NCBI RefSeq assembly: GCF_005849285.1
Contig: NZ_CP040517.1
Coordinates: forward strand, 192,501-256,500
Reading direction: 5' to 3'
From: Luteithermobacter gelatinilyticus
Lineage (GTDB): Bacteria; Pseudomonadota; Alphaproteobacteria; Sphingomonadales; Emcibacteraceae
Length of the DNA stretch: 64,000 nt
Every line of letters starts with the position of its first letter. Position 1 is the first letter of the stretch. The translations under genes and the position numbers were made by a program. Shown here in pieces: positions 43,958 through 51,304 of the stretch. The notes beneath the pieces were generated by a model. It searched no databases. It had not been told where the DNA came from and was given only the letters and a program-made list of their open reading frames with translations.

Positions 43958-46228
43958 ATGGCCAGAACCCCCTACAGAGCCCCTTACAAAACCCCCTACA
44001 GAATTCCCGTTTCAGGCCCTGCAGCTGTATGGGCTGTCATATTGGGTGCCATGACGTTGAACTCACCGGCCCAGGCGGCTGAGGAGGAAGCGCTGGTGCT
44101 TGAAGAAATTGTTGTCACGGCACAACGACGGGCGCAGGGACTTCAGGAGGTGCCGATTGCGGTGTCCGCCTTCAGCGAAACCGAAATGGAAGCGCGGCAA
44201 ATCACCGAAACGCTGGATATCATGGCCTATGTTCCCAATATGGTGGCGTCCAACAATACGGGGCTGGGCACCGCCAATACCTATTTTATGCGGGGGCTTG
44301 GCAACACGGAATCCATTGCCACCTTTGATCCGCCGATCGGAACCTATATCAACGATATTTATATTTCCCGTCAGAATGCCAATAACTTTTCCTTTTTTGA
44401 CGTGGAACGGGTGGAAGTTCTGCGCGGGCCGCAGGGGACCCTGTTTGGCCGTAATACCACCGGTGGGGCGGTCAACATTATCCTGAAAAGGCCCGGTGAG
44501 GAAATGGCGGGATTTGCCGAGGCCGGATATGGCCGGTTTGACCGGGTCAGCTTTCGGGGCGCAGTGGACCTGCCGGTTAGCGATAAGGTGTTGACCAAAT
44601 TTTCGGCCTATTATGTGGATGATGACGGTTTTGTCGATAATGTCACCACCGGTGAAACCCTGAATGATGAAACCTCCTGGGGGCTGTATGGGGCGGCCCG
44701 GATTCTGATCAGTGAAAATGCCACCTGGGATGCGTCCGTCAGTTACATGGATAGTAACAAGGCCAGCATCCTGAACTTTGTGGATCCGGACACCGGTGAT
44801 CGAGTGTCGCGGACGGGACTGTCCAGTGCGGGGACCGGCCTTGATCTGGTGCGCGGGCCGAAAAATGACCTGCCTTTGGGCAACCGCACGGACACGCTCA
44901 TCCTGACGTCCAGCCTGCAACTGGATTATGAGGGCGTCAATATCGAGTTCCTGACCGGTTATGTGGACCTGCATCAGGATTTTCTGTTGGATTTTCTTGA
45001 TGGTCCCGTCTCCTATGGCGGATTTACCATCGTCAATATCGGGGATCATGAGCAGTTCTCCCAGGAAATCAAACTGAACGGCACATTGGGTGGCGACAAA
45101 CTGGATTACGTTGTGGGGTTGTATTATCTGGATGAAAACAATGTGGTGGATTTTGCCGATATTTTTGATGTCGGGTTCCCGCTGGTGCTTGCAGATCGGA
45201 TTTTGTCAAATTCCACAGAGGCCTGGGCGGCTTACGGGCAGTTCGATTATCACCTGAGCGAACAACTGACGGCCACGGCTGGGGTTCGGTACACGGATGA
45301 GGACAAGACTATCGGTTATGTGGACAACCGCGGCGGCGGGCTGACAACGGAAGCCATGGTTGCGGCGGGAATTCCAGTGCGGCAGAATGCCAAGGTCTGG
45401 ACCCCGCGTTTTGTTCTAGATTACAGCTTTGATGAAGATATCAGCGTTTTCGTTTCGGCCACACGTGGCTTTAAATCCGGCGGGTGGAATGCCCGCGGTA
45501 CAACGGCCGTCGCCAACACGCCGTTTGACCCGGAAAAGATCTGGTCTTATGAGGCGGGTCTGCGTTCCGAACTTTTGGACAGAAGGCTGCGTCTGAATGT
45601 CACGGCATTTTATTCGGATATTTCCGAACTCCAGGTCGTGTCCGGCGTGGACGTCGGCGGGGGCAATATCCAGTTCCTGACGGATAACTTTGCCGATATG
45701 GACGTCAAGGGGGTCGAAGCGGAACTTTACTGGCTAGTGGCCGAAGGATTGTCCATCTATTCCACTGTGGGACTGATGGATGCAGAATATACCAATATTG
45801 ACCCCAGTGTACTGGCCCAGCAGGCGGCATGTCAGGCCGGAGATGTGGCCAGCTGTAACCGGGGTATCGTCAATCCACGCGGTGATATTTCAGAACCCAG
45901 CCGGACCCCGGATGTGACGCTGAATCTGGGGTTTACCTATGAGGTGCCGGTCAACGCTCTGAAGGGCCGAATCATCAGCACCGCCAATATGCGGTATATG
46001 TCAGAACATTTTGTGAATACCTCCAACCCGGATGTCGGGTTGGTGGACAACCGGCTGCTTTTTAATGGTGGAATCAGCTATGTGACGGATGATGACCGAT
46101 GGACCGTTTCCGCGGAATGTCGGAACTGTTTCGGCGAGGAATATGTGCATACCGTATTGATCGTTCCTTACCTCAATGATCCGGCGACCTGGTCTCTGCG
46201 TGTCAAATATAAATTCGGGGATGATTGA
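43958..46228 (+). CDS. TonB-dependent outer-membrane receptor 2
   Basis: A 756-aa receptor. The signal region starts with a small proline-rich repeat (YRAPYKTPYRIP) and ends at NSPAQAAEE. The TonB box LEEIVVTAQRRAQGLQ, the plug with RVEVLRGPQGTLFGRNTTGG and AVNIILKRPGEEM, and a barrel follow. A cysteine pair lies in CQAGDVASCN and another in AECRNCFG. The C-terminus YKFGDD is not the usual aromatic end, though KYKF is close. GGGAGAGG precedes the ATG. Likely imports a pathway substrate or precursor. Confidence 0.92.
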   Translation: MARTPYRAPYKTPYRIPVSGPAAVWAVILGAMTLNSPAQAAEEEALVLEEIVVTAQRRAQGLQEVPIAVSAFSETEMEARQITETLDIMAYVPNMVASNNTGLGTANTYFMRGLGNTESIATFDPPIGTYINDIYISRQNANNFSFFDVERVEVLRGPQGTLFGRNTTGGAVNIILKRPGEEMAGFAEAGYGRFDRVSFRGAVDLPVSDKVLTKFSAYYVDDDGFVDNVTTGETLNDETSWGLYGAARILISENATWDASVSYMDSNKASILNFVDPDTGDRVSRTGLSSAGTGLDLVRGPKNDLPLGNRTDTLILTSSLQLDYEGVNIEFLTGYVDLHQDFLLDFLDGPVSYGGFTIVNIGDHEQFSQEIKLNGTLGGDKLDYVVGLYYLDENNVVDFADIFDVGFPLVLADRILSNSTEAWAAYGQFDYHLSEQLTATAGVRYTDEDKTIGYVDNRGGGLTTEAMVAAGIPVRQNAKVWTPRFVLDYSFDEDISVFVSATRGFKSGGWNARGTTAVANTPFDPEKIWSYEAGLRSELLDRRLRLNVTAFYSDISELQVVSGVDVGGGNIQFLTDNFADMDVKGVEAELYWLVAEGLSIYSTVGLMDAEYTNIDPSVLAQQAACQAGDVASCNRGIVNPRGDISEPSRTPDVTLNLGFTYEVPVNALKGRIISTANMRYMSEHFVNTSNPDVGLVDNRLLFNGGISYVTDDDRWTVSAECRNCFGEEYVHTVLIVPYLNDPATWSLRVKYKFGDD

Positions 46229-46249
46229 GACGAGGCTTTCGCAGGATCC

Positions 46250-46278
46250 GGGGGCGGCGCCACGTCGCCCCCTTTTTT
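46250..46278 (+). terminator. Rho-independent terminator after TonB receptor 2
   Basis: GGGGGCG (46250-46256) and CGCCCCC (46266-46272) form the stem and are followed by six T. Confidence 0.85.
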
Positions 46279-46313
46279 GTAACAAGCGGATGATCTGATA
46301 AGGGGCGATGTCA

Positions 46314-47963
46314 ATGATTTCAGAAATGACCCGGCATTATGTGAGTGTGAACGGCCTTCGCATTCATTATCGGAAAGCCGGGCGGGGGCGACCGGTTATC
46401 TTGTTCCACCAATCGCCCCGCTCCTCAGCCGAATATGAGGACCTGATTCAGGAATGGTCGCGAGAGTTTCTTCTCATCGCCCCGGATACACCCGGTTGTG
46501 GATATTCCGATCCGCTGCCGCTGGAAGATCCCGATATGATGGATTTTGCCAAGGTTATGGCGGATTTCGTCAGGGCGTTGGACCTGGGCAAGGTCGGGCT
46601 CTATGGTTTTCATACGGGCGCTTCGCTGGCCTGCTGTGTTGCCGGCCTTCTACCGGAGCGGATTGCCATGGCGGTGGCGCATGGGCTGGCCAAATTCCGG
46701 CCCGATGAGAGAGCGGATCTTCTGGCACGTTATCTGCCCCCGTTCAGGCCGCAATGGGACGGCGGACATCTGGCCTGGCTCTGGGCGCGTTTCCGGGAAC
46801 AGGCGACCTTTTTTCCGTGGTACAGGCGAGAGAATGAAACCCGGCTACGCATGTCTATGTATGATGCGGACAAGATGGCGGCACAGGTGAATGATTTCCT
46901 TTTGTCCGGCGATGAATATCGCAAGGCTTATGCCGCCGCTTTTTCCTTTAATCCCGATGCGGTTCTGGGCGATATGAAAGCGCCGATAAAAATCCTGGGC
47001 GCACCGCCGGACCCGTTGTTCATTCATTTGGACCGGCTTGAGGGATATTCCGACTGCTGTGAACTTATCGCCTATGAAAGCCCGCAACAAGCCAGGGAGG
47101 GGACCTTTGAGCTTTTGAAACAAGCCGAGTATGGCGACCCGACACCAAAGACGGCCTTGGCAGAGGGGCCGGAAAGTTCTGGAAAGGGGTTTGTTTATAG
47201 CGGGGGGGTGCGGCTGCATTACCGCAAATCGGGCGAGGACAGGCGGCAGCCGCCTGTGGTTCTGCTGCATGATCTGACGGAGAATACCGCCGCCCGGGAG
47301 GAGATAGTCAACGCGCTTGGCAAAACAAGAACGGTGATCGCCCTTGACCTGCCGGGGCATGGTGGTTCGGCCCCATTACCCACAGATGATCGCCGGCCTG
47401 TGGAAACCTGTGCGGATCTGTTGTTGGGCGCAATCTCTTCCCTAACGGGGGAAGCTGTGGAACTGTTGACCTATGGGATCTCGGCCATGATCGGGCACAG
47501 GATGCGCTGTTGCTCCGAACGCATCCTGAAACATACGGCTCTGGGTTTCCTGGTGCCCGCTGCTGACATGCTGGAGGACTTCGGGAAAAGTTTTCTGCCG
47601 GATCTGTCCCGCAATCCGTGGGGCGGACATCTTATGTCTGCCTGGTATTGCGTAAGAAACCGGCATCTGTTCTGGCCCTGGTATCAACAGCAAGCGGAAA
47701 ATATTATTCCGATCACCTCGGATTTCCAGGCATCAAAATTACATAACTTTTTTGTGGCGTTGTGGCAGGTCGAGGAAAAGACGGCTCAATGTCTGTTTGA
47801 GGACATTCTGAATCGGCTCAGGACGGACGGAGTGCCGGCCTTTGAAGGGGAGAACATGGCCTGGCTTCCGGGTTGGGCAAAAGACAGCAAGCTTGTACAC
47901 CTGCCCGACGGACAAGTGAAATTCTATGGGGCGGGGTCGGAGCCTCTGATCCCTGAAGCGTAG
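46314..47963 (+). CDS. Fused double alpha/beta-hydrolase
   Basis: A 549-aa protein with two alpha/beta-hydrolase domains in one chain. The first (about 5-260) has VILFHQSPRSSAEYEDLI (oxyanion region) and PDTPGCGYSDPL, but the nucleophile elbow reads LYGFHTGAS, with His where Ser is expected. The second (about 295-545) has VVLLHDLTENTAAREEI, ALDLPGHGGSAPL and the elbow LTYGISAMIG, with a Ser but without the final Gly. Hydrolysis may thus use only the second domain, or a changed mechanism. I prefer the second ATG (46314), eight bases after AAGGGG, to the ATG at 46308. Substrate unknown; esters or C-C bonds are possible. Confidence 0.75.
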   Translation: MISEMTRHYVSVNGLRIHYRKAGRGRPVILFHQSPRSSAEYEDLIQEWSREFLLIAPDTPGCGYSDPLPLEDPDMMDFAKVMADFVRALDLGKVGLYGFHTGASLACCVAGLLPERIAMAVAHGLAKFRPDERADLLARYLPPFRPQWDGGHLAWLWARFREQATFFPWYRRENETRLRMSMYDADKMAAQVNDFLLSGDEYRKAYAAAFSFNPDAVLGDMKAPIKILGAPPDPLFIHLDRLEGYSDCCELIAYESPQQAREGTFELLKQAEYGDPTPKTALAEGPESSGKGFVYSGGVRLHYRKSGEDRRQPPVVLLHDLTENTAAREEIVNALGKTRTVIALDLPGHGGSAPLPTDDRRPVETCADLLLGAISSLTGEAVELLTYGISAMIGHRMRCCSERILKHTALGFLVPAADMLEDFGKSFLPDLSRNPWGGHLMSAWYCVRNRHLFWPWYQQQAENIIPITSDFQASKLHNFFVALWQVEEKTAQCLFEDILNRLRTDGVPAFEGENMAWLPGWAKDSKLVHLPDGQVKFYGAGSEPLIPEA

Positions 47964-47981
47964 AGTTGTCTTCGGAAAGAT

Positions 47982-48002
47982 GGGGCAAGCTGGGCTTGCC
48001 CC
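47982..48002. terminator. Hairpin without T-run downstream of the hydrolase
   Basis: GGGGCAAGC (47982-47990) and GCTTGCCCC (47994-48002) are perfectly complementary with a TGG loop. No T tract follows, so it may only stabilise the 3' end of the message. Confidence 0.4.
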
Positions 48003-48133
48003 GCGGCGCCGTTTACGGTAATGGAAATGAGGATAAGGGGAGAAGAAAGCCTAGGTTCAATCGACATTCATACTTCACAAGATGTGTTTTATGTGATTCA
48101 TAGGGTTTCACCTTTAATGTTGGAGCCCTTTTG

Positions 48134-48505
48134 ATGTCGAAGCGCTATGAACTGACGACCACACAATGGAACCGGATCGCGCCGCTCTTGCCCGGCAAGG
48201 CGGGTGATCCCGGCCGTACCGCGGTCGATAACCGGCAATTTGTCAACGGGGTGCTGTGGGTGCTGCGCTCGGGGGCCCACTGGCACGATCTGCCGCCCCG
48301 CTACGGCAAGTGGAAAACTGTCCACAAGCGCTTCACGCGCTGGGCGAAGCGCGGGGTCTGGGACCGGATTTTCAATGACCTGGTGGAGGATCCCGACAAT
48401 GATTATGTGATGCTGGATGCCACACTGGTCCGCGCCCATCAGCAGGCAGCGACCGGAAAAGGGGGGACCAAAATCAGGCTCTGGGGCGTTCCCGAGGAGG
48501 ACTGA
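48134..48505 (+). CDS. IS5/IS427 transposase, first reading frame
   Basis: A 123-aa N-terminal part of the transposase: the DUF4096-like region (LTTTQWNRIAPLLPGKAGDP, FVNGVLWVLRSGAHWHDLPP, YGKWKTVHKRFTRWAKRGVW), then the first catalytic Asp in VMLDATLVRAH. Full-length protein requires a -1 frameshift. A slippery stretch of four A and six G (GGAAAAGGGGGGACC, about 48456-48470) lies near the end. Read in the -1 frame after it, the DNA gives QALGRSRGGLTTK, the normal continuation in this family. Confidence 0.88.
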   Translation: MSKRYELTTTQWNRIAPLLPGKAGDPGRTAVDNRQFVNGVLWVLRSGAHWHDLPPRYGKWKTVHKRFTRWAKRGVWDRIFNDLVEDPDNDYVMLDATLVRAHQQAATGKGGTKIRLWGVPEED

Positions 48506-48519
48506 CCACCAAAGTTCAT

Positions 48520-48888
48520 ATGGCGAGCGATGCCCTTGGGCGCCCCCTCCGGTTCATCCTGACACCGGGACAGCGGGGCGACATCACACAGGCTCCCGCC
48601 TTGCTTGACGGGTTGAGCGCCAGCCATGTACTGGCCGATAAAGCCTATGACAGCAATGCCCTGCGCCAGATCATCAGGGATATGGGGGCAGAGGCGGTGA
48701 TCCCGTCAAACCGGACCAGAAAAATCGAGATCCCCTACGATAAAACCATCTATAAGGCGCGAAACGCCATCGAGCGAGCCTTCAACAAACTCAAACATTT
48801 CCGCCGCTTCGCAACCCGATATGATCGAAAAGCCTGCAACTTCCTCGCCTTCACCCTCCTCGCCGCATCAATCATATGGATGCGATGA
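48520..48888 (+). CDS. IS5/IS427 transposase, second reading frame
   Basis: A 122-aa C-terminal catalytic part in the -1 frame. It carries the second Asp in HVLADKAYDSNALR and the Glu in NAIERAFNKLKHFRRFATRY, completing the DDE triad. The ATG at 48520 lies inside the domain; the part is presumably made only as a fusion by frameshifting at 48456-48470. The stop is inside the right terminal repeat. The element looks intact and may be active. Confidence 0.88.
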   Translation: MASDALGRPLRFILTPGQRGDITQAPALLDGLSASHVLADKAYDSNALRQIIRDMGAEAVIPSNRTRKIEIPYDKTIYKARNAIERAFNKLKHFRRFATRYDRKACNFLAFTLLAASIIWMR

Positions 48889-48901
48889 ATGTCGATTCGG
48901 C

Positions 48902-49068
48902 CTAGTGTGGTGAATTTGAAGTTCCTGTTATTGATTATGTTATATGACTTAGGAACTTCAAATTCAGAAACCACACTAGAGTCAAATAATTAACTAGTCT
49001 TCTTGTTGACTCTGAAATTCGAATAGCCTGCTACAAATATGATACGAATTTCAGAGTCAGAAGACTAG
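48902..49068. repeat. 167-bp double-hairpin element, left copy
   Basis: Two long imperfect hairpins, each bounded by CTAG. Hairpin A: CTAGTGTGGT-GAATTTGAAGTTCC pairs with GGAACTTCAAATTC-AGAA-ACCACACTAG. Hairpin B: CTAGTCTTC-TTGT-TGACTCTGAAATTCG pairs with CGAATTTCAGAGTCAGAAGACTAG. About 14 bp separate them. Each hairpin has one 4-base insertion in one arm. No coding capacity. The last bases supply the stop codon of the cupin gene on the minus strand. A nearly identical copy is at 50901. Confidence 0.9.
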
Positions 49069-49562
49069 TCGTCCTGTTCGTGGAACGTGTTGACGATCTG
49101 GATATGATCGGCGGCATTATTGGCTTTGGCCATCTCATACATCAGACGGGCGTCCACCACCACGGCGATGGAGCCGTCTTCATTATACCCCACAAGCGGA
49201 CCATGGGCGATGGCAAACATGGTGGTGCCATCCGGAGAATCCGGCTGGTGGATCGAGCCACTGGCTTCCAGAACGTAACTGCCCACACCGCCGCGGTCAT
49301 CGTCCCCATAGCCGAACTCCCCTTCGGTTACATAGGCTTCGATGCCGCCGATATGATGATGTACCGGCGCTTCGATCCCGGGGTCCACTTTGAGCATGAT
49401 GGTAAACCCGCCGGTCATTTCGTTGATGTTCAGCAGCTTGAAATAGGTCCCTTCCATAACCCAGTTGGTCCAGGGCAGTTTGTGAGTGTCCAAAAAAGCC
49501 TTGCGGTGCGGGATTAACGGTTTGATGGCGTTTTTATGGGATAATTGGGTTTGTTCTGACAT
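49065..49562 (-). CDS. Cupin-domain protein
   Basis: A 165-aa single-cupin protein. The core runs over GGFTIMLKVDPGIEAPVHHH with IGGIEAYVTEGEFGYGDDD and then SGSIHQPDSPDG, giving three or four metal-binding His and a Glu. Similar small cupins act as dioxygenases, isomerases or sensors. GGAAGGAGA before the ATG at 49562 fixes the start. The stop codon TAG is formed by the end of the adjacent 167-bp repeat, so the original C-terminus may have been replaced. Its only close neighbour on the strand is the LuxR-type regulator upstream. Confidence 0.8.
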   Translation of the reverse strand: MSEQTQLSHKNAIKPLIPHRKAFLDTHKLPWTNWVMEGTYFKLLNINEMTGGFTIMLKVDPGIEAPVHHHIGGIEAYVTEGEFGYGDDDRGGVGSYVLEASGSIHQPDSPDGTTMFAIAHGPLVGYNEDGSIAVVVDARLMYEMAKANNAADHIQIVNTFHEQDD

Positions 49563-49574
49563 GAAGTCTCCTTC

Positions 49575-49622
49575 CGTAAATTTGGCCGTAAATTTGGCCG
49601 TAAATTTGGCCTTAGATTTGGC
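49575..49622. repeat. Four tandem 12-bp repeats upstream of the cupin gene
   Basis: CGTAAATTTGGC three times without change (49575-49610) and once as CTTAGATTTGGC, between the cupin start and the LuxR-type gene. A 12-bp period is near one helical turn and may affect promoter geometry. Confidence 0.8.
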
Positions 49623-49718
49623 CGTCGTGACCGGCCATAAGGTGATCATCGGAGGAAACTATAAAAGGACACTGGCCGGTCTCCTATGACGGAAACCACT
49701 CATTTTCCGGAAACAGGG

Positions 49719-50867
49719 TCATGCCGAAGGGGAGAGATGGAAAGCAAGACTGGTCCGGTTTCTGACACCCACTTTCTGGTATATGGACCGCAGATGGTTT
49801 TCCACCGTACGCACACTGATGCACAGGGTTTCGGAAATTGCCGTATTGGTGGCGCCCATGACCACCAGTGACGCAATATCCGTTTCCCGTTTCGACAGGC
49901 CGAAACGATCAATCGCACTGGCGGCAACGGCCGCAGGGGCCTTTTTGCAGGTTCTCAGCAGCAAACGCCGAGCGCCCGGATTGGTGGGTGGTCTGAGGGT
50001 TTCGACTTCTATTGTGATGTCGCCAATCTCCAAATGCGTTTTGGCCCGCCTGTTGGGGATAAGGGCTTCTTTTTCCTGATGCCGTCTCAGCATATCCCTC
50101 AGCGGTTCGCCGGGGATGATCCTGCCTTTCTGTGTTTCCTGAACACCGATCGCTGGTTTCAGATGGTTGTGTTCCAGATGAGTCCGGCCGGCGGGATTGG
50201 CAAAGATCACCTCATCATTCTCGTTCAGTATGACAAGGCCCTGTTCTGTTGGTTCTGTGCCGATGGCGGAAACAATCATGGTCTGATCGTCCAGGCGTTC
50301 CTTGAGATGCAGATTGTGAAAGGCCATGTACAGGCTGGGGCCCAGAAGGCTGATCTTCCGCGCGTCTGTTTCGGTGAACGGGCGGTGGCAATAACGATGC
50401 AGGCCGATAATGTATATCATGGAACTGTCAAGCGGCGTGGGAATGCCCAGCGCCAGCACCTGGTGAATGGAATTGGGGCGCAGAAATTCATTGTAATACT
50501 GCCCCCGCGAAAATTGTGACGGGTCGATGATATGGTCCAGCGTAAAGGTAAAACACTTGCTGCCATTCAGCCGGTTGCGCAGCCGGGTGGTGTTAAAGGC
50601 ATGCGGCAGCACCGGGTCATCCGATTGAAAATTCCGGGCATAGCTGTGCAGGCAGGTTGGCTGAATGTTGCGGCTGATAAAATTGCCGGCCCGAATATGG
50701 TGGCCATCGTCTTTTTGTACAATACCGAAGATGGAGGTTTCCGCGCGCACCAGATCCGCAAGAGGCCCCAGAATATTGTGTTTGATATCACCATAGGTTG
50801 ACGTGTCGGCGATCCGGTTGCTGGTCACGTGGAATTCGTCCAGCGAAAGCGTGTCAGAAAAAGCCAT
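49719..50867 (-). CDS. LuxR-family transcription regulator with PAS-like sensor
   Basis: A 382-aa regulator. The C-terminal LuxR/FixJ helix-turn-helix is clear: GLSKRETDIASLVVMGATNT, AISETLCISVRTVENHLRSI and YQKVGVRNR. The preceding region GLVILNENDEVIFANPAGRT is PAS-like, and the first 200 residues may form a GAF-like sensor (HYCHRPFTETDARKISLLGP resembles the end of such domains). AGGAGTT precedes the ATG. It points toward the cupin gene, which it may control. Both genes lie between the two copies of the 167-bp element. Confidence 0.85.
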   Translation of the reverse strand: MAFSDTLSLDEFHVTSNRIADTSTYGDIKHNILGPLADLVRAETSIFGIVQKDDGHHIRAGNFISRNIQPTCLHSYARNFQSDDPVLPHAFNTTRLRNRLNGSKCFTFTLDHIIDPSQFSRGQYYNEFLRPNSIHQVLALGIPTPLDSSMIYIIGLHRYCHRPFTETDARKISLLGPSLYMAFHNLHLKERLDDQTMIVSAIGTEPTEQGLVILNENDEVIFANPAGRTHLEHNHLKPAIGVQETQKGRIIPGEPLRDMLRRHQEKEALIPNRRAKTHLEIGDITIEVETLRPPTNPGARRLLLRTCKKAPAAVAASAIDRFGLSKRETDIASLVVMGATNTAISETLCISVRTVENHLRSIYQKVGVRNRTSLAFHLSPSA

Positions 50868-50900
50868 ATGTTGAACTCCTAGCCTGAAGTACAGCCCGCC

Positions 50901-51067
50901 CTAGTGTGGTGAATTTGAAGTTCCTGTTATTGATTATGTCATACGACTTAGGAACTTCAAATTCAGAAACCACACTAGAGTCAAATAATTAACTAGTCTT
51001 CTTGTTGACTCTGAAATTCGAATAGCCTGCTACAAATATGATACGAATTTCAGAGTCAGAAGACTAG
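50901..51067. repeat. 167-bp double-hairpin element, right copy
   Basis: Same length, order and orientation as the copy at 48902. The only differences I see are GTCATACGAC here against GTTATATGAC there, in the loop of hairpin A. Begins and ends with CTAG. It lies between the divergent LuxR-type gene and TonB receptor 3. Confidence 0.9.
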
Positions 51068-51304
51068 GGTCTGATTTTTGTTATCCGAGCCCGGCTGTCC
51101 GGTCTCCCTATATTTTGCGGCTCATGATAGCGGATTTCAGCAACAGAGAAAATGAGTGTTTTCCGCTATTGGCGCTGGGCCGCCGTTCCCTCATGATGGC
51201 GGCCGGTTTTAAAAAGACCGGCATATTGGGGGGAGGCAAAAACAAAAGGGTCCGGGGTGCCGCTGCCTGATCGGGGCGGCCATCGGGAAAACAGGGAGCT
51301 TACC

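Larger units (their letters stand above)
48055..48901 (+). mobile_element. IS5-family (IS427-like) insertion sequence
   Basis: An 847-bp element with imperfect terminal inverted repeats: GTTCAATCGACATTCAT at 48055-48071 faces ATGAATGTCGATTCGGC at 48885-48901. CTAG stands on both sides (48051-48054 and 48902-48905), as expected for an IS that duplicates or targets CTAG/TA. It carries a two-frame transposase. The right edge coincides with the left edge of a 167-bp double-hairpin repeat. Confidence 0.88.

Noticed and set aside
48902-51067. CRISPR array or origin of replication as explanation of the hairpin repeats
   Set aside because: Only two copies, 2 kb apart, with genes between them; no regular spacers, no cas genes and no initiator gene.
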